This document shows positions 18,653-27,585 of a DNA stretch of 64,000 bases, in pieces. Under the pieces are notes generated by a model, which was not told the DNA's origin, searched no databases, and saw only the letters and a program-made list of their open reading frames with translations. Source of the DNA: an uncultured bacterium (lineage in GTDB: Bacteria > Verrucomicrobiota > Lentisphaeria > Victivallales > UBA1829). Position numbers and translations under genes: made by a program. Where the stretch lies: contig CACYZF010000001.1 of NCBI GenBank assembly GCA_902778895.1, forward strand, positions 186,001-250,000, read 5' to 3'. Position 1 is the stretch's first letter. Each line of letters opens with the position of its first letter.

Positions 18653-19657
18653 ATGAGTAATGAAATAATTGTTGTGACTGGTGCAGGTGGTTTTATTGCA
18701 CAGAAGCTTATTCATGCTTTGAAAGAGAATAATCCTCAATGCATTATTCGTGGAATAGATATTATTCCTGGATCATATTCAGGATGCGATGAATCCATAG
18801 TGTGCGATCTCTCTGAAGAAATTAAAGAAGATTCTGTTCTACACAAAGCATTAGTCAATGCAGATGTCGTATATCATTTAGCAGGAAAAGTCCACTCTCT
18901 TTCCGAAGTGCGTGGAGATGATGATGAATACTGGAGAATTAATGTAACAGGCTCAAAAAACCTGTTGGAAGCATCGCGTCAGAACAATATAAAGAGATTT
19001 GTGTTTTTCAGCTCTGTTAAGGTTTTCGGAGAACGTCAGATGAATTCGGGCTTAAAACCTCTTTCAGAAACAGATGACGCTATTCCGGATACTCCGTACG
19101 GAAAGACCAAGTTGGAATTTGAACGAATTCTTTGTCAAGAATGTGGAACTATTACTCCTGTCATTTTAAGGTTATCAATGGTTTATGGCCCCAATTCAAA
19201 AGGCAATCTGAAGAGAATGATTTCAGCCGTGAAAAAAGGAATTCCAATTCCTCTTCCGGAATTTCACAACAAGCGTTCAATGGTGGACGTTCGAGACGTA
19301 ATTCGCGTTGCTGTTCTTGTGGGACAAACAGAGTCATCAGCTAAGGGATTATATCAAGTCACTGATGGAAATGTATACACAACAAGGCAAACTTTGGATT
19401 ATATTCGTGAAGCATGTGGAAAACCTCCCCTTTTCTTTGCTATCCCAAAGCCATTTTTCATTATTCCAGCAAAAATAGGAGACATGATCGGAAAAATTTT
19501 GGGAAAACGATTCTTCTTTGATTCAGATTCTCTGAATAAACTTGCAGGAAATGCATGGTTTTCTTCAGATAAAATCAAGCAAGATCTATGCTTTGTTCCA
19601 AAATGGGATCTGCACAAATCACTTTTATCAGAATATAATAAGGGAACAAACAAATAA
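18653..19657 (+). CDS. NAD-dependent epimerase/dehydratase, likely UDP-HexNAc 4-epimerase type
   Basis: A 334-aa extended SDR with TGAGGFIAQKLI near the N-terminus, YHLAGKVHSL, FFSSVKVFGE and catalytic YGKTK. The C-terminal half is hydrophobic (FFIIPAKIGDMIGKILGKRF), as in the WbpV/Gne-like epimerases and reductases found next to initiating transferases. The following PglC-like gene starts at the next base after its stop. That pairing suggests it prepares the UDP-sugar used to start the chain; this is inference. Confidence 0.8.
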   Translation: MSNEIIVVTGAGGFIAQKLIHALKENNPQCIIRGIDIIPGSYSGCDESIVCDLSEEIKEDSVLHKALVNADVVYHLAGKVHSLSEVRGDDDEYWRINVTGSKNLLEASRQNNIKRFVFFSSVKVFGERQMNSGLKPLSETDDAIPDTPYGKTKLEFERILCQECGTITPVILRLSMVYGPNSKGNLKRMISAVKKGIPIPLPEFHNKRSMVDVRDVIRVAVLVGQTESSAKGLYQVTDGNVYTTRQTLDYIREACGKPPLFFAIPKPFFIIPAKIGDMIGKILGKRFFFDSDSLNKLAGNAWFSSDKIKQDLCFVPKWDLHKSLLSEYNKGTNK

Positions 19658-20320
19658 ATGAAACGTTTTTTTGACATGATTCTGTCAGGCTTGGCAATCT
19701 TAGTTTTCTCTCCTCTCCTAATTCCTGTTATTATTATCTTGAAACTGACTGGAGAGCATTATATTTTTTATACTCAGGAACGAATGGGGAAAGGAGGAAA
19801 GACCTTTGGTCTTTTGAAATTTGCGACCATGTTGAAAGATTCTCCCAATTTGGGATCCGGAGATATCACAGAGAAAAATGATCCCCGTGTTCTTCCTTTC
19901 GGAAGATTTCTGCGTAAAACAAAAATCAATGAACTGCCGCAGCTGTTCAATATCTTTCTCGGAGACATGAGTATCATCGGTCCGCGGCCGCTGACCCCCA
20001 AGAATTTTTCTTATTACCCTGAAGAAATACAAAAAACCATTCATGAATTGAGCCCGGGATTAAGCGGAATCGGATCTGTCATATTTCGAGATGAAGAATC
20101 TATTATGGCAAAATCGAACATGAATTATACCGAATGCTACCAAACAAGAATTGCCCCATACAAAGGGGCATTGGAGTGTTGGTATTCAAAACATAACAAT
20201 CTTTGGACGGATTTCAGAATCATTTATTTGACCGTTTGGGTTATTCTTTTTCCAGGAAGTCAATTGCCCTATAAATGGTTCAAGGATCTTCCGGAAAAAC
20301 CATCATGGATGGAGAAATAA
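19658..20320 (+). CDS. Undecaprenyl-phosphate sugar-1-phosphate transferase (PglC/WcaJ C-terminal type)
   Basis: A 220-aa monotopic phosphoglycosyltransferase that puts the first sugar phosphate on undecaprenyl phosphate and so starts each repeat unit. It has the single N-terminal re-entrant hydrophobic helix after MKRFFDMILSG, the QERMGKGGKTFGLLKF segment, ELPQLFNIFLGDMSIIGPRP near residues 97-116 and the LSPGLSGIGS loop. It lacks the four-helix N-terminal part of WbaP, so it is of the small PglC size. Start is immediately after the epimerase stop. Confidence 0.92.
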   Translation: MKRFFDMILSGLAILVFSPLLIPVIIILKLTGEHYIFYTQERMGKGGKTFGLLKFATMLKDSPNLGSGDITEKNDPRVLPFGRFLRKTKINELPQLFNIFLGDMSIIGPRPLTPKNFSYYPEEIQKTIHELSPGLSGIGSVIFRDEESIMAKSNMNYTECYQTRIAPYKGALECWYSKHNNLWTDFRIIYLTVWVILFPGSQLPYKWFKDLPEKPSWMEK

Positions 20321-20322
20321 TT

Positions 20323-21531
20323 ATGTTCAATGTCGCTCATTTTATCGGAGAAAACATCACCGGCCGCACGACCTCCATGTTTCTGGCGGATATTGAGGCC
20401 AACCGACAGGAACTCACAAGATTTGTAGAAGGGAAAAAAGTTCTGGTCATTGGCGGAGCGGGAACAATCGGTTCGTCTTTCATCCGAGCGATTCTTTCGT
20501 TCCATCCAGCTCAATTATTTGTAGTCGATATCAGCGAGAATGGTCTGACCGAGCTGACCCGTGACCTGCGGTCCACTTACGGGATGTATGTCCCAGATGA
20601 TTACAAAACCTATCCTCTGAATTTTGCCGATCCCATTTTTGAAAAAATATTTAGACAGAACAAGGGTTTTGACATTGTTGCCAACTTTTCCGCACACAAA
20701 CATGTCCGAAGTGAAAAAGACCGTTGGAGTGTACAGGGGCTGCTTGAGAACAACGTACTCAAAGCACGTAAGCTTCTTGATCTTCTGACCGTAATTCCAC
20801 CAGAACACTTCTTCTGTGTTTCCACTGATAAAGCCGCAAATCCGGTGAATATCATGGGAGCCAGCAAGCGGGTCATGGAGGATATGATCATGTCATATTC
20901 CGATAAGTTCAAAGTCACGACTGCCCGTTTTGCAAACGTTGCCTTTTCAAACGGGAGCCTCCTTGCCGGATTCATCGAACGTATGATGAAGCATCAGCCG
21001 CTTTCATCCCCCAATGACGTGAAACGCTACTTCGTTTCGCCGGAAGAATCCGGTCAGATATGCATGCTGGCATGCCTGCTCGGGCATAACCGTGAAATCT
21101 TTTTTCCAAAACTCAGTGAAGAACAGATGATGACGTTCAGCTCTATCGCTGACAAATTCCTTCATGCTCTTGGGTATGAGATCAAATACTGCACGAGTGA
21201 GGATGAAGCGCGGAAATACGCGGCGGAAATGCCGACAGACAGCAATGTCTATCCGGTCTATTACTTCAAATCCGATACGACCGGCGAAAAAGGATACGAG
21301 GAGTTTTATGTTCCCGGCGAGCATCTTGATCTCGAACGATTCATTTCTCTTGGTGTAATTGATTCCGTAAAGCCGCAATCGAAAGACGAACTGGATTCTT
21401 TCCTGACGGATTTGAATGCGACTCTTCAAAAAGAATCGACTTCAAAAGCGGAAATTGTATCTGTCTTGAAAACCTACCTCCCGAACTTCAACCATGAAGA
21501 AAAAGGGAAGAACTTAGACCAGAAGATGTAA
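20323..21531 (+). CDS. CapD/PseB-like UDP-sugar 4,6-dehydratase or epimerase
   Basis: A 402-aa soluble member of the polysaccharide-biosynthesis SDR family (FlaA1/PseB/CapD). It shows VIGGAGTIGSSFIRA for NAD binding, NFSAHKHVRSEKD, and STDKAANPVNIMGASKRVMED, in which Met replaces the usual catalytic Tyr as in PseB-type 4,6-dehydratases. The N-terminal membrane helices of CapD are absent. The frame is open from 20275, but GGAGAAATAATT lies ahead of the ATG at 20323, two bases after the previous stop. Substrate is probably UDP-GlcNAc or a derivative. Confidence 0.82.
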   Translation: MFNVAHFIGENITGRTTSMFLADIEANRQELTRFVEGKKVLVIGGAGTIGSSFIRAILSFHPAQLFVVDISENGLTELTRDLRSTYGMYVPDDYKTYPLNFADPIFEKIFRQNKGFDIVANFSAHKHVRSEKDRWSVQGLLENNVLKARKLLDLLTVIPPEHFFCVSTDKAANPVNIMGASKRVMEDMIMSYSDKFKVTTARFANVAFSNGSLLAGFIERMMKHQPLSSPNDVKRYFVSPEESGQICMLACLLGHNREIFFPKLSEEQMMTFSSIADKFLHALGYEIKYCTSEDEARKYAAEMPTDSNVYPVYYFKSDTTGEKGYEEFYVPGEHLDLERFISLGVIDSVKPQSKDELDSFLTDLNATLQKESTSKAEIVSVLKTYLPNFNHEEKGKNLDQKM

Positions 21532-21585
21532 GACATATCAACAACCTAACTAACAGTCATTATTTTGTTGGAGGAGAAACAAAAA

Positions 21586-22920
21586 ATGAAAAATAATATT
21601 TTAGCTGGCAAAAAAAAAGGATTCTTTTGGAACAATACTTTCTTTGCAAGAAATCTATTGGGCATGGGTACAGTTTCATTTGTATTGTTTTGTCTATTAT
21701 TGGGGCAACCATCTAAAGGGAAGGGAGCTGACAGTAATGATTCTTGTGATGTCTTACTTGATCAGTATGTTCAAACGAAAGGATCAAACATCATTTCCTT
21801 TGATGCAAAGAATATCAAACAATTCTGGATAGACAATTCTGTTATAAGCCAAAAGGATTCTTTTGCAATTCTCTTAAATGCCGCTCAGAACACTAGTGGT
21901 CCCTTAAAAATCCAACTCGCGAATGTAAGCGAAACTATGGATTGTATTATAGAGGTTATTTCCGATACCGATGATTTCAGTTTCTCTGTCCTGAATGACA
22001 GCTCAAAAATTGTTTCAACATCTTCCCAGAAAGATGATTTTTTGAATTACAGGGTTGCTTCTACTATTCTGCATTTGGATGATACGACAAATCTGTCTTT
22101 TAGTCTCAAATTCGCATCAAAGGGGCTTATCTCTCTCAACATTAAAAGAATCATTCTATCTTTTTCTGACAATAAAAACTATCTGTTTTCTCCTGGCAAG
22201 ATTACCATTTTACGAAAAGATACAAATGCAGGCTGTGCACAAGATAACGATGATTCCTTGTTCAGCATAACAGGAATAGAAAGTACTATTATGGCTACAA
22301 AAAAAATAGTTACAACAAATAATTTAATCACATCATCCGCAACAATAAGTAATATTGGTGAAACAGCAACAAGGGTTTTTTGGGGATTTGCACTTTATAC
22401 CAAAAATCATGTGAAGCTTGATTTAAGACACTTTCCTTTTAATGAAAGATGCAAAGTCTTAAAGGTTATTTCATCAGTTGATGGAAGTGACAAAATAATT
22501 GTTGACAACTATTCTGAATGGGGTAAGGGGTGTTATCTTGCTCTAAATGCAAAAGATGATATGTCAGACATTCCAAACAACACTTTTCCAGAAGGCCAAA
22601 TTGTTGAAATAAATAAAACGGATGATGGTCATGCGGAAATAACTCTAAGCAAACCACTTAAAACAGCATTAAAGCAAGGCGCTTCTGTTAGAGTCCATGG
22701 CTATCCTGCATTATATCTTTATACGGATGCACATGTGCTTAAACCTAAAGAGACTAGAGTTTTTACATCAAAAATCAAAAAAGATGATAATTATTTAAAA
22801 TTCGCTTCAGAAGCATTCCCGAGAGGCACATATTATGTCATTCCAATTATTCTTTCCTTTTCTGTAGATTCTAACGAAGAAAATACGATTTTAATCAATG
22901 ACTTTACAGTTTCTTATTAA
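21586..22920 (+). CDS. Exported/membrane-anchored protein of unknown function
   Basis: A 444-aa protein I do not recognise. One hydrophobic segment near residues 25-45 (GMGTVSFVLFCLLLG) serves as signal or anchor, followed by a Ser/Asn/Asp-rich, beta-strand-like body with no cysteine clusters. A strong GGAGGAG precedes the ATG. It is the last intact gene before about 800 bp of debris and shares the AT-rich composition of the transferases. A role in polymer handling at the cell surface is possible from position only. Confidence 0.6.
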   Translation: MKNNILAGKKKGFFWNNTFFARNLLGMGTVSFVLFCLLLGQPSKGKGADSNDSCDVLLDQYVQTKGSNIISFDAKNIKQFWIDNSVISQKDSFAILLNAAQNTSGPLKIQLANVSETMDCIIEVISDTDDFSFSVLNDSSKIVSTSSQKDDFLNYRVASTILHLDDTTNLSFSLKFASKGLISLNIKRIILSFSDNKNYLFSPGKITILRKDTNAGCAQDNDDSLFSITGIESTIMATKKIVTTNNLITSSATISNIGETATRVFWGFALYTKNHVKLDLRHFPFNERCKVLKVISSVDGSDKIIVDNYSEWGKGCYLALNAKDDMSDIPNNTFPEGQIVEINKTDDGHAEITLSKPLKTALKQGASVRVHGYPALYLYTDAHVLKPKETRVFTSKIKKDDNYLKFASEAFPRGTYYVIPIILSFSVDSNEENTILINDFTVSY

Positions 22921-23220
22921 GTTGAGATTATTTCTTTGTATCTTTTTTTGGCAAGAAACTGTCAACAAAACACTATTCACCAGACATTTATCACAAGCTA
23001 TATTCTATGGTACAAGACTCATGGCTTGCTCAAAATTTGAGCAAGCACACTTGAACGGAGTGCGACAGTGTATGGAAATTGGTTTATATATAGTGTCCCA
23101 GAAATGGGGAACGGAAGGTTCCGGAAACCAGTAATCCGATTAAAACAGACGAACAATCCAGATACGATACAGGATTAAACGGTACAAATACAGTACCACA
23201 TAAAGAAAAACAACTCAAAA
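22921..23220 (+). other. Intergenic debris, no intact gene
   Basis: This 300-bp AT-rich stretch follows the unknown exported protein. Frames are broken by frequent stops. One short open piece near 23180-23250 could encode GTNTVPHKEKQLKNGRKG but has no start or recognised family. With the AlgJ-like fragment immediately after it, the whole stretch looks like the remains of one or more lost polysaccharide-modification genes. Confidence 0.4.
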
Positions 23221-23394
23221 ATGGCCGTAAGGGCGTATGGCATCCTCTCATTCTATAGTACGAACCTCTACCGCAAGGCCGCGAAAACACCCGACTGGAT
23301 CAAGGGCAAGAAGGTTGTCATCTGGTGCTTCTCCGCACGCGAGTTCACAGAGTCCACTTCCGGCTGGGGCGTCGTCCCCGTGATGAAAAAGTAA
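23221..23394 (+). pseudogene. C-terminal remnant of an AlgJ/AlgX-like O-acetyltransferase
   Basis: An open 57-codon stretch ending in TAA contains YRKAAKTPDWIKGKKVVIW and then CFSAREFTEST-GW before the stop. This resembles the C-terminal end of AlgJ/AlgX-type SGNH proteins that acetylate exopolysaccharides together with an MBOAT protein (remembered family pattern, not a search). No upstream SGNH core or MBOAT partner is seen. The GC content of the fragment is higher than in the sequence before it, as if the break lies near 23220. Confidence 0.5.
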
Positions 23395-23431
23395 CAGTTC
23401 GCTCCCAAAGCTTATTCATAGCTCATCATCC

Positions 23432-23470
23432 GCCCTCGGAGCCCAAACCGGTTCCGGGGGCTGTTTGTTT
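23432..23470 (+). terminator. Rho-independent terminator (copy 1 of a near-identical pair)
   Basis: Left arm GCCCTCGGAGCC (23432-23443), 6-nt loop, right arm GGTTCCGGGGGC (23450-23461), then TGTTTGTTT. The 12-bp stem includes G-U pairs. The same stem occurs at 26996-27026. Confidence 0.85.
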
Positions 23471-23519
23471 CATATTCAAGGCATCCCCCCGGATAACCGA
23501 AAAAAGTTTTGAACAGTGC

Positions 23520-23548
23520 TTGACTTCACACATGAACGAGTATATTTT
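23520..23548 (+). promoter_or_regulatory. Candidate sigma-70 promoter for ugd operon
   Basis: TTGACT (23520-23525), 17-bp spacer, TATTTT (23543-23548); an overlapping TATATT gives 15 bp. It lies downstream of a terminator and about 170 bp before ugd, leaving a long leader in which nothing further was recognised. Confidence 0.5.
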
Positions 23549-23720
23549 ATATAGTAAAACAATGCTGAACGAATCTCTGTCGCACAAACTATTAAAAGGC
23601 TCTCGAATCGGGAACCGTCGAGTTGACTCGACATACATTGTCATTGTTTTTCTGTGATCAAACACATCTTTGATAATTTTTGATATATTCAACCTCAACG
23701 AATAAACATATCAGACAAAC

Positions 23721-24905
23721 ATGAAAATTGCAGTCGCAGGAACCGGTTATGTCGGGCTTTCCATGGCCGTATTGCTTTCTCAGCATAATACGGTCATGGC
23801 TGTTGACCTCGTTCAGGAAAAAGTGGACATGATCAATGCCGGCAAATCACCGATCATTGACAAAGAGATACAGGAGTACCTCTCCACCAAGGAACTTGAT
23901 CTGAAGGCCACAACAGACGGAAACAGTGCATATCGGGATGCTGAGTTTGTCATCATTTCCACTCCGACCAATTACGATCCGAAGCTCAACTATTTCGACA
24001 CCTCAAGCGTCGAATCCGTGATTCAGCAGGTCATAGCAGTCAACCCCGATGCTGTAATGATCATCAAAAGCACGGTCCCGGTCGGCTTTACGGAAAGTGT
24101 CCGCGAAAGGTTTTGTTGCGACAATATCCTGTTCAGCCCGGAGTTTCTCCGCGAGGGACGTGCTCTTTATGACAACCTGTATCCGAGCAGGATTATAGTT
24201 GGCACGCCAGTTCGCAATGCCAGACTCCACAAAGCGGGCGAAGCTTTTGCGAATCTTCTGAAAGACGCGGCCATCAAGGAAAACATCGAGATCCGCATCA
24301 TGAATCCGACCGAGGCGGAAGCTGTGAAGCTTTTTGCCAACACCTATCTTGCCTTACGCGTGAGTTTCTTTAACGAGCTTGACACTTATGCGGCAGTCCG
24401 CGGCCTGGATTCCCGTTCGATCATTGAGGGCGTATGCCTGGATCCCCGAATCGGTGACCACTACAACAACCCCTCTTACGGGTATGGCGGGTATTGCCTG
24501 CCGAAAGACACGAAACAGCTCCTGGCAAACTATAGCAATGTCCCACAGAACATCATTTCCGCGATCGTGGCGGCGAACAGCACAAGAAAAGATTTTATCG
24601 CAGAACAGATTTTGGACAAGAATCCGAAAGTCGTCGGTATCTATCGGCTGACGATGAAGGCCGGTTCCGACAATTTCAGACAGTCATCCATTCAGGGCGT
24701 CATGAAGCGCCTGAAAGCCAAAGGAATCGAGCTGATCATTTACGAACCGAGCATGAGGGAGGATTCCTTCTTCAACAGCCGCGTCGTACGCGATTTGAAT
24801 TCCTTCAAAGAGCAAAGCGACATCATTCTGGCAAACCGCTGGAGCGAAGACCTGAAAGATGTCGCGGAAAGAGTTTATACGCGTGATCTGTTCCGGGTTG
24901 ATTGA
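23721..24905 (+). CDS. ugd: UDP-glucose 6-dehydrogenase
   Basis: Oxidises UDP-glucose to UDP-glucuronate with two NAD+. The 394-aa product has GTGYVGLS (7-14), STPTNYD (80-86), KSTVPVGFT (116-124), SPEFLREG (139-146) and the catalytic Cys C259 within [12 protein letters not shown]. Length is normal for the short bacterial Ugd class. It opens a three-gene unit with a glucuronokinase-like gene and a UDP-glucuronate 4-epimerase, set off by terminators on both sides. Confidence 0.95.
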   Translation: MKIAVAGTGYVGLSMAVLLSQHNTVMAVDLVQEKVDMINAGKSPIIDKEIQEYLSTKELDLKATTDGNSAYRDAEFVIISTPTNYDPKLNYFDTSSVESVIQQVIAVNPDAVMIIKSTVPVGFTESVRERFCCDNILFSPEFLREGRALYDNLYPSRIIVGTPVRNARLHKAGEAFANLLKDAAIKENIEIRIMNPTEAEAVKLFANTYLALRVSFFNELDTYAAVRGLDSRSIIEGVCLDPRIGDHYNNPSYGYGGYCLPKDTKQLLANYSNVPQNIISAIVAANSTRKDFIAEQILDKNPKVVGIYRLTMKAGSDNFRQSSIQGVMKRLKAKGIELIIYEPSMREDSFFNSRVVRDLNSFKEQSDIILANRWSEDLKDVAERVYTRDLFRVD

Positions 24906-24917
24906 AAGGAAATAAAA

Positions 24918-25919
24918 ATGATTATCCATGAAAAAGCCTATCCTCGCGCCGCGCTCATCGGCAATCCGTCCGACGGCTATTTCGGCAAAACGATCGCATT
25001 CGTGTTCCGCAACTACAGCGCCGAGGTCACTCTGTATGAATCGCCCAGCCTCGAGATCCTGCCGTCCGTGCTGGATTACAACACCTACGAGAACATGGCC
25101 GACCTCACGAGCAGCGTCACGAAGTTCGGCTACTACGGCGGCATTCGCCTGCTCAAAGCGTGCGTGAAGACATTCTACACCTACTGCATGAAGGAGCACA
25201 TCGTGCTCAGCAACGATAATTTCACGCTGCGCTACCAGTCGGACATCCCGAACCGCCTCGGCATGGCCGGTTCCTCCGCGATCATCACGGCCACCATGCG
25301 TGCCATGATCCGCTTCTTCCAGATTGAGATCCCGAAGCCGATCCTTGCTAATCTCGTACTCTCTGTCGAACTCGATGAACTCGGCATCAAGGCCGGACTT
25401 CAGGACCGCGTCGCTCAAGTCTATGAGACACCCGTATATATGGACTTCAACAAGGATCACATGGAAAAGTTCGGTTACGGCATCTACGAGCCGATTGACA
25501 TCCCGGACGATCTCCCGCTCTTCATCGCCTATCGTACCGACCTCGCAGAGGGCTCCGAAATCCTCCACAGCCGTCTCGCGCTTGATTACGAGGCTGGCGT
25601 ACCGGAGGTCCATGCCGCCGTCCACGAATGGGCGGAACTGACCGACGAAGTCCGCAAAGCCCTCGCTTTGCATCAGTACGATCTTTTGCCCATGCTGCTC
25701 GATCGCAACTTCGATCTGCGTTGCGAAGTCTGCGGCTCATCCGTGAGTGAAAAAAATCGCCGCATGGTGCAGATCGCGCGTCAGTTCGGCGCTTCCGCCA
25801 AGTTCACCGGTTCCGGAGGCGCCATCATCGGCACCTGCCGCGCCGACACGTTTGACGACATGCGCCGCGAACTGAAGAAATACGATGTCGAGGTCATCAA
25901 GCCGGAAATCGTCCGGTAA
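24918..25919 (+). CDS. GHMP kinase resembling glucuronokinase
   Basis: A 333-aa GHMP kinase with RAALIGNPSDGYFGKT (10-25), the ATP-binding PNRLGMAGSSAI (111-122), and a third motif TGSGGA near residue 293. The N-terminal IGNPSDGYFGKT pattern is that of plant glucuronokinases, which make glucuronate 1-phosphate for salvage to UDP-glucuronate. Its place between ugd and a UDP-glucuronate 4-epimerase supports a uronate substrate. No UDP-sugar pyrophosphorylase was seen, so the route would need one from elsewhere. A different sugar substrate is possible. Confidence 0.75.
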   Translation: MIIHEKAYPRAALIGNPSDGYFGKTIAFVFRNYSAEVTLYESPSLEILPSVLDYNTYENMADLTSSVTKFGYYGGIRLLKACVKTFYTYCMKEHIVLSNDNFTLRYQSDIPNRLGMAGSSAIITATMRAMIRFFQIEIPKPILANLVLSVELDELGIKAGLQDRVAQVYETPVYMDFNKDHMEKFGYGIYEPIDIPDDLPLFIAYRTDLAEGSEILHSRLALDYEAGVPEVHAAVHEWAELTDEVRKALALHQYDLLPMLLDRNFDLRCEVCGSSVSEKNRRMVQIARQFGASAKFTGSGGAIIGTCRADTFDDMRRELKKYDVEVIKPEIVR

Positions 25920-25961
25920 GACTCAGATCACACATCACAACCGAACCGAAGAGGCATTAAA

Positions 25962-26963
25962 ATGAAGATTCTTGTAACAGGTACGGCTGGTTTTATCGGG
26001 TTTCATACGTTTCTGGCGCTCCGTGCGGCAGGGCACGATGTCCTTGGCATCGACAACCTCAACTCCTACAACGATGTAAGATTGAAGCTGGCTCGCCTCC
26101 GCGTGAGCGGATTCGATGTCGATGAGATCCTGCTGGATCAGGTCATCGAGAGCAAACAGGGCGGCCGTTTCGCGAAATTAGACCTCGCCGACCGAGACGA
26201 ACTCCAGAAGATATTCAAAAACGAGAAATTCGATGCGGTATGCCATCTGGCGGCCCAGCCCGGCGTTCGTTATAGCCTCGAAAACCCGTACGCCTACATC
26301 GACTCGAACATCGTGGCATTCCTGAACGTTCTCGAATGTTGCCGTCATTACGGTGTTCCGCACCTCGTCTACGCCTCGAGTTCGAGCGTATACGGCAACA
26401 CGAAGCGTGTGCCTTTCACCACCGACGATCCGGTCAACAGACCGATCAGCCTTTATGCCGCGACAAAGAAGAGCGACGAGCTGATGGCGTACTGTTACGG
26501 ACATCTTTATCGGTTCGCCACGACCGGCCTGCGGTTCTTCACTGTCTACGGCCCGTGGGGGCGCGTCGACATGGCCATGTTCAAGTTCACGAAGGCGATC
26601 CTGGAGGGGAAACCGATTGACGTATACAATCACGGCAATCTGTCCCGTGACTTCACATACATCGACGACATCGTGGAAGGCATCTGCCGTATCGTCGGCA
26701 AAACGCCGGACAAACCCGAATACCGCCTCTACAACATCGGACATGGCAGCCCCGTTCAGCTGATGGATTTCATCCGCGCTATCGAAAAAGTCACCGGAAA
26801 GAAAGCCATTCTGAACATGAAGGAAATGCAAAAGGGCGACGTCGTCACGACCTGGGCGGACACCACAGCACTTGAGCGGGATTACGGATACTGCCCGAAG
26901 ATCGGCATTGAGGAAGGCGTCGAAAAGTTCGTGAAGTGGTACCGCGAGTTCTACGGTTGCTGA
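25962..26963 (+). CDS. UDP-glucuronate 4-epimerase-like
   Basis: A 333-aa extended SDR with GTAGFIG (7-13), HLAAQPGVRYSLENPYAY (105-122 region), SSSSVYG and catalytic Y165xxxK169; FFTVYGPWGRVDMA is the pattern of the CapI/LspL UDP-glucuronate epimerases that yield UDP-galacturonate. Context with ugd fits. A strong terminator follows 32 bp after its stop, closing the polysaccharide locus. Confidence 0.88.
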   Translation: MKILVTGTAGFIGFHTFLALRAAGHDVLGIDNLNSYNDVRLKLARLRVSGFDVDEILLDQVIESKQGGRFAKLDLADRDELQKIFKNEKFDAVCHLAAQPGVRYSLENPYAYIDSNIVAFLNVLECCRHYGVPHLVYASSSSVYGNTKRVPFTTDDPVNRPISLYAATKKSDELMAYCYGHLYRFATTGLRFFTVYGPWGRVDMAMFKFTKAILEGKPIDVYNHGNLSRDFTYIDDIVEGICRIVGKTPDKPEYRLYNIGHGSPVQLMDFIRAIEKVTGKKAILNMKEMQKGDVVTTWADTTALERDYGYCPKIGIEEGVEKFVKWYREFYGC

Positions 26964-26995
26964 CCATTCATCGCATAAACAGAAGTTTATCATCC

Positions 26996-27034
26996 GCCCT
27001 CGGAGCCAAAACAAGGTTCCGGGGGCTTGTTTTA
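26996..27034 (+). terminator. Rho-independent terminator (copy 2)
   Basis: GCCCTCGGAGCC (26996-27007), loop AAAACAA, GGTTCCGGGGGC (27015-27026), then TTGTTTTA. Arms are identical to the terminator at 23432, and TCATCC precedes both. Confidence 0.9.
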
Positions 27035-27081
27035 TATATCTCTGAATTGTACAGAATCTTTCTCTTTGAACCCTTTTCTTT

Positions 27082-27585
27082 TCAGCTCAGGACCTGGCGG
27101 CAGAGCTTTCCGATTTCCCATACGCACCGGCCATAGATCGTATTCGGATACTGCGCATTCAGTTCGTCCGCGAGAGACTCCGCGGTTGTCGGCAGAGTTT
27201 TTGCCATGTTGTCAAGTTCAGCAAAGACTAACTTTGACTTCAGACTGCATGATCTCGCCATCTGCTCAAAATGAGCTCGTTTGATCATCCCCATCCGTTT
27301 TTCTCCGCCAATGGACATGGCAAAGCGTTTGGCAATGTTGTCGTAAACCATGGTCGACAGCAGATCGTAGGCGGGGGAGAAGGACGGTTTGCCGTTGTGA
27401 TACAGCACGGCGTAATTCTTTGCATGAGCGTCGCAGTTCCCGATCAGAAAGTTGAAAAGAACCGTGCGAATGAAGTTCAGGCGACCGGCTGCGGGCAGAT
27501 GGATTTCCGCCAAACGGCGCATGCAGTCCTCAATCCCTGGTCCGCCGTCCTCCTGATACTTGAGCATGGGCGGGACATTTAGCAA
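27082..27585 (-). pseudogene. HipA-like kinase, C-terminal fragment
   Basis: A 167-codon frame matching the C-terminal third of HipA-family Ser/Thr kinases. FLIGNCDAHAKNYAVL carries the catalytic-loop Asp and Asn, and SPAYDLLST carries the metal-binding Asp region. HipA proteins are about 400-440 aa; the N-terminal lobe with the P-loop-like region and the HipB antitoxin are missing, and upstream sequence is broken by stops and a tandem repeat. The fragment therefore looks like a decayed toxin-antitoxin locus rather than a working kinase. Confidence 0.8.
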
